Both the position numbers and the translations under genes were made by a program. 64,000 nt of DNA from Pseudomonas nitroreducens TX1. GTDB lineage: Bacteria; Pseudomonadota; Gammaproteobacteria; Pseudomonadales; Pseudomonadaceae. Shown here in pieces: positions 43,758 to 52,419 of this stretch. The stretch is from assembly GCF_000313755.1 (NCBI RefSeq), contig NZ_AMZB01000106.1:1-64000 (forward strand). The letters run 5' to 3'. Position 1 is the first letter of the stretch, and the number at the start of each line of letters is the position of its first letter. Under the pieces are notes generated by a model, which searched no databases, was not told the DNA's origin, and saw only the letters and a program-made list of their open reading frames with translations.

Positions 43758-44168
43758 ATGCAGAACAGTACCGTTTTGCGTTTCCTGCCCTGGTTGGCCA
43801 TGGCACTGACACTGGGCAGCCTCGCCGGCTGGCAGATCGGCGACACCATCGGGCTGAACGGCAATCGCTGGTTCGCCGAGCCTGAATTTACCTTCGAGAT
43901 TCTGGTGGCCCTGAGCGGCATCCTGTGCGGCGCGCTGCTGTCCTACTCCAGCGAGCGCGGCATGGCTTGGCGGTCGGCCGGGGTGCTCGCCGGCACCTGC
44001 TTCATCGTCGCCATCCTGGCGTACTGCCGGCACAGCCTGGGCGTGCCCTTTCCGGAACAGGACCTGCTGGCCTACGCCCGACAGTTCGTCCTGCGGACCT
44101 TCGGCATCTGGATTTCGCCGGTGTTCGGTGCGGCACTGGTTTCACTGTTGCGGGTGATTCTGCGCTGA
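43758..44168 (+). CDS. small inner-membrane protein of unknown function
   Basis: A 136-residue protein with four predicted hydrophobic helices (about 8-25, 42-60, 68-88, 108-132). I do not recognise a family. GGAGG lies 8 nt before the ATG at 43758. It is a single gene between the methyltransferase-like protein and a VOC-family gene, with no clear operon. Confidence 0.75.
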   Translation: MQNSTVLRFLPWLAMALTLGSLAGWQIGDTIGLNGNRWFAEPEFTFEILVALSGILCGALLSYSSERGMAWRSAGVLAGTCFIVAILAYCRHSLGVPFPEQDLLAYARQFVLRTFGIWISPVFGAALVSLLRVILR

Positions 44169-44213
44169 AGCCTGTGACATGATCGCGGCTCCGCGCCTCT
44201 CTCCGGAGCCCCC

Positions 44214-44558
44214 ATGCCGCTCACCCTGCTGCTGCGCTGCCACGACCTGGACCTCACCCGCGAGTATTACCGCGACACGCTGGGCTTCGCCGTGACCGAT
44301 TCCGCCGAAAGGACGCTCACCGTGCAACTGGAGCACTGCCGCCTGCTGTTCACCGCCGACGACCTGTGGGGGCGCGAGGTGGGCTGCTCCGGCACGGTCT
44401 ACCTGCAACTCGCCGACGTCGCGCGCTACTTCGCCACCGTTAGAGACCGGGCGCAGATCGCCTGGCCCCTGCAGGACATGCCCTACGGCTCGCGCGAGTT
44501 CGGCATACGCGATTGCAACGGCTACCACCTGGCCTTCGCCCAGTACACCTCGGCCTGA
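44214..44558 (+). CDS. VOC/glyoxalase-fold protein
   Basis: A 114-residue protein with one glyoxalase/bleomycin-resistance/dioxygenase (VOC) domain. It begins LLLRCHDLDLTREYYRDTLGF and ends FGIRDCNGYHLAFAQ, both typical of the two beta-alpha-beta units. Such proteins bind metal or sequester or modify small molecules. It is a stand-alone gene with no substrate indication. Confidence 0.85.
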   Translation: MPLTLLLRCHDLDLTREYYRDTLGFAVTDSAERTLTVQLEHCRLLFTADDLWGREVGCSGTVYLQLADVARYFATVRDRAQIAWPLQDMPYGSREFGIRDCNGYHLAFAQYTSA

Positions 44559-44672
44559 GCTGGCCCTGCGGACTGCTGCACTGCGTGCAGCTATGTCCTG
44601 CACCCGCCCTGTCTGGTGCATCGCAACCCTGTCCCTAGACTGGCGAACATCATCACCAGCCAGGGAAAAACC

Positions 44673-45647
44673 ATGATCACCCGCATATCGCTCCACGCCT
44701 TCGGCGGTCCGGAAGTCCTCCGTCTCGAACAGAGCCAGGCACCGCAGCCCGGCCCCGGCGAAGTGTGGCTGGAACAGGCCGCCATCGGCGTCAATCCGCT
44801 GGACCTGAGCCAGCGCTCCGGTGCGGTGAAGGTGCCGCTGCCCTCCTCGCTCGGCCTGGAGGGCGCGGGCACCGTAGCCGCCATCGGCGAAGGCGTGACC
44901 AGCGTTCAGGTCGGCGACCGCGTCGCCTACGCCACCGGGCCGCTCGGCGCCTACGCCAGCGGCCGCCTGTACCCGGCAGAGCGCCTGGTGAAGCTGGCGG
45001 ACTCCGTCAGCTTTGAAGACGCTGCCGCCGTACTGTTCAAGGGCATCACCGCACACTACCTGCTCAAATCCACCTGGCCGGTCGGCCCCGGCTCGCGCGT
45101 GCTGATCTACGGCGCCGCTGGCGCGCTGGGGCAACTGATGGTGCCCTGGGCCCGGCACCTGGGCGCCAGCGTCATCGGCGTGGTGTCGAAGCCGCAGAGC
45201 GTCGAACGCGCTCGTGCCGCCGGCTGCAACGAGGTGCTGGTATTCGATGCAGCGACGCTGGCCGATCAGGTCCGCGAGCTGACCGGCGGGCACAAGGTCG
45301 ATGTGGTCTACGACCCCATCGGTCGCGCCACTTTCGAAGCCTCGCTGGACTGCCTGCGCCCGCGCGGCCTGCTGGTGAGCTTCGGCATGGCTTCCGGCGC
45401 GCCGCCCGCTGTCGAGGTCGCCACGCTGAACGCCAAGGGCTCGCTGTTCCTCACCCGCCCCTCGCTCGCCGCGCACACCGCCACGGCCGAGGAATACCAG
45501 CAGCGCGCGAAGGACGTCCTGCAGGCCGTCGCGGACGGTATCATCCAGCCGCGGGTATGGCGTCGCTATCCCTTGGCGGAAGCCGCCCGGGCCCATGCCG
45601 ACCTGCAGGAAGGCCGCTCCGAAGGGGCCATCGTCCTCATACCCTGA
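44673..45647 (+). CDS. quinone oxidoreductase, zeta-crystallin/MDR family
   Basis: A 324-residue MDR-superfamily reductase without structural zinc cysteines. NADPH binding is shown by GAAGALGQLMVPWA (about 149-162). The segment GLEGAGTVAAIGEGV is typical. It reduces quinones or other activated double bonds with NADPH. AGGGA precedes the ATG at 44673. A LysR gene follows 40 nt downstream on the same strand, so the two are probably co-transcribed. Confidence 0.9.
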   Translation: MITRISLHAFGGPEVLRLEQSQAPQPGPGEVWLEQAAIGVNPLDLSQRSGAVKVPLPSSLGLEGAGTVAAIGEGVTSVQVGDRVAYATGPLGAYASGRLYPAERLVKLADSVSFEDAAAVLFKGITAHYLLKSTWPVGPGSRVLIYGAAGALGQLMVPWARHLGASVIGVVSKPQSVERARAAGCNEVLVFDAATLADQVRELTGGHKVDVVYDPIGRATFEASLDCLRPRGLLVSFGMASGAPPAVEVATLNAKGSLFLTRPSLAAHTATAEEYQQRAKDVLQAVADGIIQPRVWRRYPLAEAARAHADLQEGRSEGAIVLIP

Positions 45648-45687
45648 ACCACCGCCGGGCGAGTGGATTCGCCGAATTGGGAGCCCT

Positions 45688-46617
45688 ATGGATCTGTTCG
45701 ATAGTCGCCAGGCCGACGAACTCGCCACCCTCCTGGCGCTGGCCGAGCACGGCTCCTTCGCCGCCGCCGGCCGCGCCCTGCAACGCCACCCTTCGGTGCT
45801 GTCCAAGCGCCTCGGCGCGCTCGAGCAGCGCCTGGGCGTTCGGTTGGTGGAGCGCACCACCCGGCACCTGCGCTTCAGCGACGAAGGCCAACGGCTGGCG
45901 GAGCGCCTGCGCCAGGCCGCCAGCCTGATCGCCGAGGCCCAGGACGAAGCCAGTCGCAGCGCGGCCCTTGTCCAAGGCCGCCTGAAGCTCGCCGTGCCGG
46001 CGGCCATGGGGCGACTGTGGCTGAGCCCGATCCTCTCGCGCTTCGTCCTCGAGCACCCGCAGGTGACGCTGGAGGTGGAGTACTCGGAGCGCTTCGTCGA
46101 TATCGTCGGCGAAGGCTTCGATGCCGCGATACGCATCGGCGAGCTGGCCGACAGCCGCCTGCTGGCGCGGCGGCTCTGCGACCTGCGGCGCATCCTCTGC
46201 GCAGCGCCCGACTACCTCGAACGCCACGGCACGCCCCGCGCTCCGGCGGAGCTGGCCGAACACAACTGCCTGGGCTTCACCGGCCTCAACTCCTGGCCGG
46301 ACTGGAAGCTGGCCAGCGGCAACCGCCAGCAAACGGTCCGCGTCAGCGGCAACCTGCACAGCAATGACAACGAAGCGCTGCTCTCGGCAGCGCGGCTGGG
46401 CGTCGGTATCCTCGCCGGAGGCGAATGGCTGATGCAGCACGATCTGGACGCCGGACGCCTGGTACGCGTGCTACCAGGCTGGCAACTGGATTCCGCCGCC
46501 GGCATCTATTTCGTGCGCCCTTCGGCGCGCTACAGCTCGGCCGCCAGCGAAGCGTTCAAGGCCTGGATCGAGGAACAGTTCGCCGGCGGCCCCCCCTGGC
46601 AATCGGGGACCAGCTGA
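45688..46617 (+). CDS. LysR-family regulator
   Basis: A 309-residue LysR protein. The winged helix (about 8-65) contains SFAAAGRALQRHPSVLSKRL, and an effector domain follows (about 90-295). It belongs to the DsdC/YhjC-like group that often controls adjacent oxidoreductases. It lies just after the quinone oxidoreductase gene and may act on it. The ATG at 45688 is preceded by GGGAG. The minus-strand LysR remnant begins immediately after its stop. Confidence 0.9.
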   Translation: MDLFDSRQADELATLLALAEHGSFAAAGRALQRHPSVLSKRLGALEQRLGVRLVERTTRHLRFSDEGQRLAERLRQAASLIAEAQDEASRSAALVQGRLKLAVPAAMGRLWLSPILSRFVLEHPQVTLEVEYSERFVDIVGEGFDAAIRIGELADSRLLARRLCDLRRILCAAPDYLERHGTPRAPAELAEHNCLGFTGLNSWPDWKLASGNRQQTVRVSGNLHSNDNEALLSAARLGVGILAGGEWLMQHDLDAGRLVRVLPGWQLDSAAGIYFVRPSARYSSAASEAFKAWIEEQFAGGPPWQSGTS

Positions 46618-46621
46618 GCGA

Positions 46622-46795
46622 TGCGCCTCACCGCCCGCTTCGGCCAACAGCCAGTCGCGCAATGCCGGCACCTTGGGCAACTCGGCGCACTCGGGGCGTT
46701 AGACCATGTGACAGGCCTGGGTCAGGGAGCATTCCAGATCCTGGTCGACAAAGGGGCGGACCAGCCGACCGGTCGCCAGTAACAGCACGCGCGCC
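46622..46795 (-). pseudogene. C-terminal fragment of another LysR gene
   Basis: The minus strand reads LLLATGRLVRPFVDQDLECS, then after an in-frame TAA (46699-46701) continues ELPKVPALRDWLLAEAG. Both parts match the last 50-60 residues of GcvA-like LysR proteins, where RLVRPF and PKV.AFRDWLL are common. No upstream coding sequence for the rest remains. It is a remnant, partly overlapping the LysR gene 3' end. Confidence 0.55.
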
Positions 46796-46978
46796 CGGCA
46801 TTGCGATGCCGGGCAGCCGCGGCCTTGCGGCCCGCCTTGGACCGTGACGACTATCTCGCCATCGCCGCGTTCGGGCGTCTGGTCCGAGGCTATGCACCCG
46901 TTGCAGGCCGTCCTTGCGCAAGGCTGGCCAGCCACCGCCGGGAAACGGCAGACTGTCGCGGAAGAATCAGGAGCCGAC

Positions 46979-47539
46979 ATGGATAGCCAAAGCCCACCCG
47001 TCCTGCGCACCGAACGCCTGCTGCTCACGCCCGTGCAACTCACCGACGCACCGACCATCCAGCGCCTGTTCCCGCACTGGGAAGTGGTGCGCTACCTGGA
47101 CCGCCGTGTGCCCTGGCCCTACCCGGCCGATGGCGCACTGGTCTATGTACGCGACGTGGTGCTGCCGGCCATGGCCCGTGGCGAGGAATGGCACTGGATG
47201 ATCCGCCTGGCCAGCGCGCCCGAGGAGGCCATCGGCAACATCTCGCTGTTCGATCAGCCCGGCAATCATCGCGGATTCTGGCTGGCGCCCGCCTGGCAGG
47301 GCCAGGGCTACATGAGCGAGGCCTGCGAAGCGGTCAATCGCTTCTGGTTCGTGACACTGGGCCGCCCGCTGATGCAGGTGCCCAAGGCCATCCCCAACGA
47401 AGGCTCGCGGCGTATCTCCGAACGCGAAGGCATGCGCCTGGTGGGCCGCGACGAAGGTCACTTCGTCAGTGGCGTGCTGCCAAGGGAAACCTGGGAACTG
47501 ACACGGGAAGAATGGCTGGCGCGCCATGCGACCGACTGA
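46979..47539 (+). CDS. GNAT-family acetyltransferase (RimJ/RimL type)
   Basis: A 186-residue acetyltransferase. It starts LRTERLLLTPVQLTDAPTIQ, typical of the RimJ/RimL group, and the acetyl-CoA loop appears as APAWQGQGYMSEA. It may acetylate a protein N-terminus or a small molecule. CAGGAG lies 5 nt before the ATG. It overlaps the following AraC gene by 14 nt, implying co-transcription. Confidence 0.9.
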   Translation: MDSQSPPVLRTERLLLTPVQLTDAPTIQRLFPHWEVVRYLDRRVPWPYPADGALVYVRDVVLPAMARGEEWHWMIRLASAPEEAIGNISLFDQPGNHRGFWLAPAWQGQGYMSEACEAVNRFWFVTLGRPLMQVPKAIPNEGSRRISEREGMRLVGRDEGHFVSGVLPRETWELTREEWLARHATD

Positions 47540-48209
47540 ACAGGCCTGGCAGGGCGAGCTCTGGCTGGGCGCGGACTTCTGCCTCGTCGCCGGCACCACC
47601 GGCCATGCGCGGCCCCATGCACACTACGCGCATCAAGTACTGATGGCTCGCGAGGGCGAGGTGAAGGCGCTGATCAACGACCAGCCGCAGCAGGATTCGC
47701 TGCTGGTCATCGCCTCCAACCAGCGCCACGCGATACTCGACAGCGACCAGCACACGGTCACTCTGTTCGCCGAGCCGCTGGCCTTTGCGTTGGCCGATCT
47801 GGAGAGTGTTTGTCGACAGGCCGGGCCAAACCTGCAATCGCTGACGACACGCCTGAACGAGCTGCCGCGCCGACAGCTCGACCCACGTCTGGAGAAGGCC
47901 GTGCAACGCATCCGCGCGCAGGACGACAGCGCCCTGCCCGCCCAGGCCCTGGCCGAGGAAGCCTCGCTCTCGCTGAGCCAACTGGAGCGGCTGTTCAGCG
48001 GTACGCTCGGCCTGTCGGTACGCCGCCTGGTGCTCTGGCAGCGGTTGCGCCAGGCACTGCGGCTGGCCATGGTCGGCGAGAGCCTGACCAGCGCCGCCAT
48101 CGCGGCGGGCTTTGCCGATTCTGCGCATTTCTCGCGGAGCGTGCGCAGCCAGTTCGGCATCCGCGCCGACCTGACGCTGCGCCGGCTGAGGCTGCGCCTA
48201 CTCGACTAG
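47526..48209 (+). CDS. AraC-family regulator with N-terminal cupin-like domain
   Basis: A 227-residue AraC protein. A small N-terminal cupin-like sensor (HAHYAHQVLMAREGEV) precedes a double helix-turn-helix (about 130-220; LAEEASLSLSQLERLFSGTL and AAIAAGFADSAHFSRSVRSQ). The start overlaps the acetyltransferase gene by 14 nt. Its stop overlaps tail-to-tail with the hydroxylase gene by 12 nt. Targets unknown. Confidence 0.87.
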   Translation: MRPTEQAWQGELWLGADFCLVAGTTGHARPHAHYAHQVLMAREGEVKALINDQPQQDSLLVIASNQRHAILDSDQHTVTLFAEPLAFALADLESVCRQAGPNLQSLTTRLNELPRRQLDPRLEKAVQRIRAQDDSALPAQALAEEASLSLSQLERLFSGTLGLSVRRLVLWQRLRQALRLAMVGESLTSAAIAAGFADSAHFSRSVRSQFGIRADLTLRRLRLRLLD

Positions 48210-49085
48210 CAGGCGGCGCAGCTCCCTGGGCAACGGCGCTGGCGGATGCGCCACATCAACGCGACGGAACGGCTCGGCAAGTTGCGCGAAGTACCCCACC
48301 GGATAGTCGGGCCGGTCGCCAATGCCCAGGTCATCCTCCGCCAGCGCGTAGTCCGGCAAATGCAGCGCGGTGCCCAGCAGGCGGTCCCAGAAGCTGAAGA
48401 ACAGCGCAAAATTCACGTCCCCGGCCGTGCCGTATTTCAGGTGGTGCAGGCGATGCAGCGGGGCCCAGGCGAAGACATGGCGCAGCGCACCGATGCGCAT
48501 GTCCACATTGCTGTGCTGCAGCAGCAACTGGATGGCGATGGCGAACGCCAGCAGCGCCGCGACTTCCACGGGAATGCCCAGCAACAGCAAGGGCAGCGTG
48601 CCACCGAGGGCTTCGAGCATCTGGTGCAACGGGTGTTTCATCAGCCCGTTGAACCCGTACATGCGCGTGACGCTGTGGTGCACCGCATGCAGGCGCCACA
48701 ACTGCGGCGACCGGTGGCTGGCGTAGTGCACCAGGGTGATACCGAGGTCGGCGACCAGCAGCGCAACCAGCAATTGCAGCGCGAGCGGCCAATCCGTTGG
48801 CCACAGCGCGAAATGCGGCAGCCACAGGGCCATCAACGGAATCGCGGCAATCCCCAGCGTATTCAGCGTCTCGTTGACCAGCGCATGGAGGAGATCGCGG
48901 GCGCCATCGCCGTGGCTCTCGTTCCAGCCGGCTCGATAGGGCCAGAGTCGCTCGCCGAGGAAGGCCAGCAGGATCGCCAGCGGCAACAGCGCCGGCAGGC
49001 ACAAGAGCGATACGCCTTCACCGACCAGGTACAGGGCCAGGCCGATGAAGCCGAGGAAGAACGCGGGGGCGTAGAGGTGTCGCAT
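48198..49085 (-). CDS. membrane-bound fatty acid hydroxylase/sterol desaturase family protein
   Basis: A 295-residue inner-membrane di-iron enzyme with about four to five hydrophobic helices. The histidine boxes are visible as HYASH, HAVHH and HRLHH, spaced as in the FA_hydroxylase family (PF04116). It would hydroxylate or desaturate a lipid or other hydrophobic substrate using O2 and electrons from an unknown donor. A c-type cytochrome gene lies 119 nt upstream on the same strand. GGAGAT precedes the ATG at 49085. A second family member lies at 59966-60823. Confidence 0.88.
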   Translation of the reverse strand: MRHLYAPAFFLGFIGLALYLVGEGVSLLCLPALLPLAILLAFLGERLWPYRAGWNESHGDGARDLLHALVNETLNTLGIAAIPLMALWLPHFALWPTDWPLALQLLVALLVADLGITLVHYASHRSPQLWRLHAVHHSVTRMYGFNGLMKHPLHQMLEALGGTLPLLLLGIPVEVAALLAFAIAIQLLLQHSNVDMRIGALRHVFAWAPLHRLHHLKYGTAGDVNFALFFSFWDRLLGTALHLPDYALAEDDLGIGDRPDYPVGYFAQLAEPFRRVDVAHPPAPLPRELRRLLVE

Positions 49086-49204
49086 GGGGCATCTCCAATT
49101 CAGGATGAGCCGCCAGTTTTCCTGCCAGGCCGTCAGCCGCGCTTGAACAATCCGCGCATTCGGCGCCGCCATCGCGTGCGGATTTCCGCGTCCCAAGGGC
49201 AGCC

Positions 49205-49582
49205 TCAGCGACTCTTGGAAATCACCCCGGCCATGTACTGGTTCAGATCGCGCAGATCATCGAGGCTCCAGGCGTGCGGCGGGATTTTCACGCCGTTCTC
49301 GCGCAGGGTCCGGGGGATCAGGCTGCCGTTGGGGCGCAGCACCACCGAAGACACGATGACGCCCGGGTAATCGCTCAGGCGCTTCCTGAAAGCGGTCGTC
49401 GTAAGGTCGGGTGTGGGCGGGTTGCTCTTGTGGGCCAGCGGCCCGGTCGCCTTGATGTCCGCGCCGTGGCAGACCGCACAGCGTTGGGTAAAGAGGTTCT
49501 TGCCGTTGAGGTTATCCGCCATGGCTGGCGTCATCTGTGCGAGCAAAAGACCCCCGGTCAGAGCGATGAACAATGCTTTCAC
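49205..49582 (-). CDS. periplasmic monohaem cytochrome c
   Basis: A 125-residue protein with a signal peptide (LTGGLLLAQMTPAMA) and one CAVCH haem motif near residue 35. No strong candidate distal methionine is visible, although the C-terminal helix DLRDLNQYMAGVIS carries one. It lies between MFS and hydroxylase genes on the same strand. Donor and acceptor are unknown. Confidence 0.85.
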   Translation of the reverse strand: MKALFIALTGGLLLAQMTPAMADNLNGKNLFTQRCAVCHGADIKATGPLAHKSNPPTPDLTTTAFRKRLSDYPGVIVSSVVLRPNGSLIPRTLRENGVKIPPHAWSLDDLRDLNQYMAGVISKSR

Positions 49583-49621
49583 TTTCCTGCTTCCTTGCCG
49601 TGCCTATCAATCCTGATTCAG

Positions 49622-50749
49622 TCAGCGCCGCCAGGCACACCCCAGTGCGCTAAGCGCCAGTATCGCCGCCGCCCCCGCATAAGCCCAGAACGCGGGCACC
49701 TGCGGCAGCAACACGCCGGCCAGGATAGGCCCGAGCCCTGCTCCGATATCGCGCCACACCGCGTTGCCCGCCAGAGCCTGGATGCGCGCCTGCGGATTGC
49801 GCTGCGCCACTAGCGTCACCACCAGCGGCAGCTGCAGCGCGCGCAGCACCAGCACGAAGAAGGCGCCGATGAACAGCCAATAGCTGCCGAACATCAGCAG
49901 CGCCAGCGATGTGGCCAGCGACAGCACGACCAGCATGCGCAGCGCGCCGAAGCGATCCGCCAACCGGCCGCCGAAGGGGCTGAAGAGCATCTCGCTGAGA
50001 TAACGCACCGCCATCAGGATGCCCGCCACCAGCACGCCGGTAGCGCCCAGGTGGGTCTGCGCGTAGAGCGACAGGCCGAAGACGAACAGGCCGTCGAGGG
50101 TCACGCCTTCGATGAAGGACCAGGTAGCAATGCTGTCCGGCAGGCGCAGGCGGCGGCCGCCGCCGAGCGGAATGTCATGGCCCGTCGCGGGTAACGCGCG
50201 GGCACGCCAGAGGCCGCAAAGGGCCGCCACACAGAGCACGAAGAACACACTGCGCGGCCCGAACGCCTGGGCCATCACCGCCCCCAGCGGCAGGGCCAGC
50301 ATCGGCCCGATGGACAGGGTTGCCCGCGAGCGTCCGGCGCGGCGCGCGGCGCCTTGCGCCTCGGCGGTAGCGAGAGTCTGGGTGCTGAGGTTGAAGGTGG
50401 CGAAGCACAGGCCCCAGACCAGCCGGAACACCAGCAGTACGGCAAACCCGGAGAGCGTCGCCGAGGCCAGCGCGCAGGCTGCCGTCGCCAGCGCGGCGAG
50501 GCTGCAGGCGGCTCTATCGCCATGGCGGGCGTAGAAACGAACCACCCAGCCATAACCCACGATGCGCACCAGACGATTGGCCGCCAGCAGGATGCCCGCT
50601 TCCACCAGGGTCACGCCAAAGTCCGCCGCGTACATCGGCAGCAGCAGGTACAGCAGCACGTCGGCGGGCAGGCACAGGCCGAGCACCTGGGCGGAGTTGC
50701 GCGAATCCCGGTCGGCTCGCTGCAGGGCAGGCGCGGAAGCGGACGACAT
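49622..50749 (-). CDS. MFS transporter
   Basis: A 375-residue major-facilitator protein with about eleven to twelve transmembrane helices. The loop between helices 8 and 9 shows PFGGRLADRFGALR, the common MFS motif. The substrate class cannot be assigned, but the size and sparse charged residues are like small drug or metabolite exporters. The ATG at 50749 removes a spurious cysteine-rich leader. It is followed 39 nt later by the cytochrome c gene. Confidence 0.87.
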   Translation of the reverse strand: MSSASAPALQRADRDSRNSAQVLGLCLPADVLLYLLLPMYAADFGVTLVEAGILLAANRLVRIVGYGWVVRFYARHGDRAACSLAALATAACALASATLSGFAVLLVFRLVWGLCFATFNLSTQTLATAEAQGAARRAGRSRATLSIGPMLALPLGAVMAQAFGPRSVFFVLCVAALCGLWRARALPATGHDIPLGGGRRLRLPDSIATWSFIEGVTLDGLFVFGLSLYAQTHLGATGVLVAGILMAVRYLSEMLFSPFGGRLADRFGALRMLVVLSLATSLALLMFGSYWLFIGAFFVLVLRALQLPLVVTLVAQRNPQARIQALAGNAVWRDIGAGLGPILAGVLLPQVPAFWAYAGAAAILALSALGCAWRR

Positions 50750-50835
50750 GAGAGCCTCGTGACAAAGACGGGGGCCGCAGGATAACCCGCGCCCCGCCCC
50801 GCAGGACAAGCCTTACGCCCGCGCCGGCAGCTGTG

Positions 50836-51520
50836 CTATCGCGCGAGTGTGCGCAGGAAGGAAGCGATCACCTGGCTGCTGCGACGCTCGGCGAGGTAGT
50901 ACAGGTAGGCCTCGGTGCACACCGGGTCGCCGCTGATGCGGATGGCCTTCAGGCGCGGGTCGGCGATGTACTCCGCTTCGGACACCACGCCGATGCCGAT
51001 GCTGCGGATCGCCGCCTCGCGCAGGGCCTCGCGGCTGCCGATTTCATGGCGATACGCGGCGTGACGTCGGCCTTGTCCAGCTCCTGCTCCAGCGCCACGC
51101 GCGTGGTCGAACCCTGCTCGCGACGCAGCAGCGGCTGGCCCTGCAAGGCTTGCAGGCGGACTTCGTCGTGGCGTGCGAAGGGGTGGCCGACATGGGCGAA
51201 GAGGATCACCGGGTGCCGTGCATACAGCTGCGCGACGAAGGCCGGGTCGTCATGCAGCCCGGCCAGCACGCCGACGTCGATGACATGGTTCTCCAGGTCG
51301 GCGAGCACCGAGGCGGAGTTGCCGATGCGGATCGACACGTCGAACTGCGGGTAGTCGCGGCGGTACAGGTCGACCATCTCGATCACATGAAACGGCCCTA
51401 CCGCGCCGACCTTCAGCTGCCCCCGGTTGAGCAGGCCGGAGTCGCGCAGCAGGTTGGTCGCCTCGGATTCGAGCATCGACATTTGCTGGGCGATGGGCAG
51501 CAAGGTGCGGCCTTCGGCCA
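50836..51520 (-). pseudogene. truncated and frameshifted LysR regulator (phosphonate-type)
   Basis: The effector domain of a LysR protein is readable from [11 protein letters not shown] through [20 protein letters not shown] to about 51060. A one-base loss near 51055 then shifts the frame, and the true C-terminus continues as [20 protein letters not shown] and ends RTLAR-stop at 50836. The entire helix-turn-helix (about 60 codons) is missing. The 5' break abuts a phnX fragment on the other strand, so one deletion probably removed both 5' ends and anything between. Confidence 0.8.
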
Positions 51521-51530
51521 CCGGCCCACC

Positions 51531-51832
51531 GACGACGACGTCACCGCCATCTACGAACGCTTCATGCCGCTGCAGATCGAGAAGATCGCCGAGCACTCGG
51601 TGCTGATAGCCGGTGCGCTGGACGCCATCGCCACACTGCGCAATCAGGGACTGAAGATCGGCTCCTGCTCCGGCTATCCGGCGGTGGTGATGGAGAAGGT
51701 AGTGGCACTGGCGAAGACCAACGGCTACGTCGCCGACCACGTGGTCGCCACCGATGAAGTGCCCAACGGCCGCCCGCACCCGGCGCAGGCGCTGGCCAAC
51801 GTGATTGCCCTGGGCATCAACGATGTAGCGGC
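51531..51832 (+). pseudogene. phnX: internal fragment of phosphonoacetaldehyde hydrolase
   Basis: About 100 codons match the middle of PhnX (phosphonatase, HAD superfamily): [33 protein letters not shown] and [15 protein letters not shown], with the HAD lysine region lost. The N-terminal nucleophile aspartate segment and the C-terminal third are absent. The frame runs out into a REP element at 51855. PhnX cleaves phosphonoacetaldehyde to acetaldehyde and phosphate in 2-aminoethylphosphonate use. Its partner phnW is not present. Confidence 0.85.
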
Positions 51833-51854
51833 CCCGGGCCCGCAGCGGAAGCGT

Positions 51855-51878
51855 TCGCGAGCAAGCTCGCTCCTACAG
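51855..51878. repeat. single REP-like element
   Basis: The sequence contains TCGCGAGCAAGCTCGC followed by TCCTACAG. It is the same type as the two copies at 58808-58876 and a very common Pseudomonas intergenic repeat. It marks the 3' edge of the phnX fragment. Confidence 0.8.
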
Positions 51879-51930
51879 AGAACGGTCCGAACTCGCCTTC
51901 GGCGGTATCGGCGCCGAGTTGCCCCTCACC

Positions 51931-52227
51931 CTAGCCCTCGTGCCCCGAATACGGCGGATACCTGTCCCCCGGCACCCGCCGCTGGCCCTGCGGCTCAGGG
52001 CCGCGCTGGGGCACGCGAGGCGGATGCGGCGGGTCGATCTGCGGATCGGCCAGGTCTGGCGAATCCGGGTCGAAACCCAGCTCCGGATCGATATGCCGCG
52101 AACCGCCAGGGGGCACCTGACGCTGCGGGTAACCGGGCAATCCGCGCTTGTCGCCAGGGCCGGACCTGTCCGGCCAGCGTTCAGGGGCAACGCCCGGACG
52201 TTCTCTGATTTCACCGTGGCCTTTCAT
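51931..52227 (-). CDS. small proline- and charge-rich hypothetical protein
   Basis: A 98-residue hydrophilic protein starting [20 protein letters not shown], rich in Pro, Asp, Arg and Gly with repeated DP..DP units ([19 protein letters not shown]). It looks intrinsically disordered. The strong Shine-Dalgarno AGGAGG lies about 6 nt before the ATG. I recall similar short proteins in pseudomonads but know no function. It diverges from the OprD-type porin gene. Confidence 0.65.
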   Translation of the reverse strand: MKGHGEIRERPGVAPERWPDRSGPGDKRGLPGYPQRQVPPGGSRHIDPELGFDPDSPDLADPQIDPPHPPRVPQRGPEPQGQRRVPGDRYPPYSGHEG

Positions 52228-52419
52228 GCTCACCTCCTGGGTTGATCCATTGTTCTGCGGTGGACGCGAAGCCGGCGGGAAGGTTTCAGCCGATTGCCGG
52301 GCGGTGCGCAGGGTGAGAATGCTCGCCGCGAAAGCCGGCACTCTAGACCATGGTCGCAAAGACCCCTGCCTTCATCTGTGACACCTTCGCGCGCTTTTTT
52401 AGCACCCCGGAGTCACCGC

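Noticed and set aside
50949-51779. A 276-codon minus-strand frame as one intact LysR-like protein
   Set aside because: Its first 90 codons are antisense to the phnX fragment and its last 35 codons are out of frame with the real LysR C-terminus, so it is a chimera of remnants.
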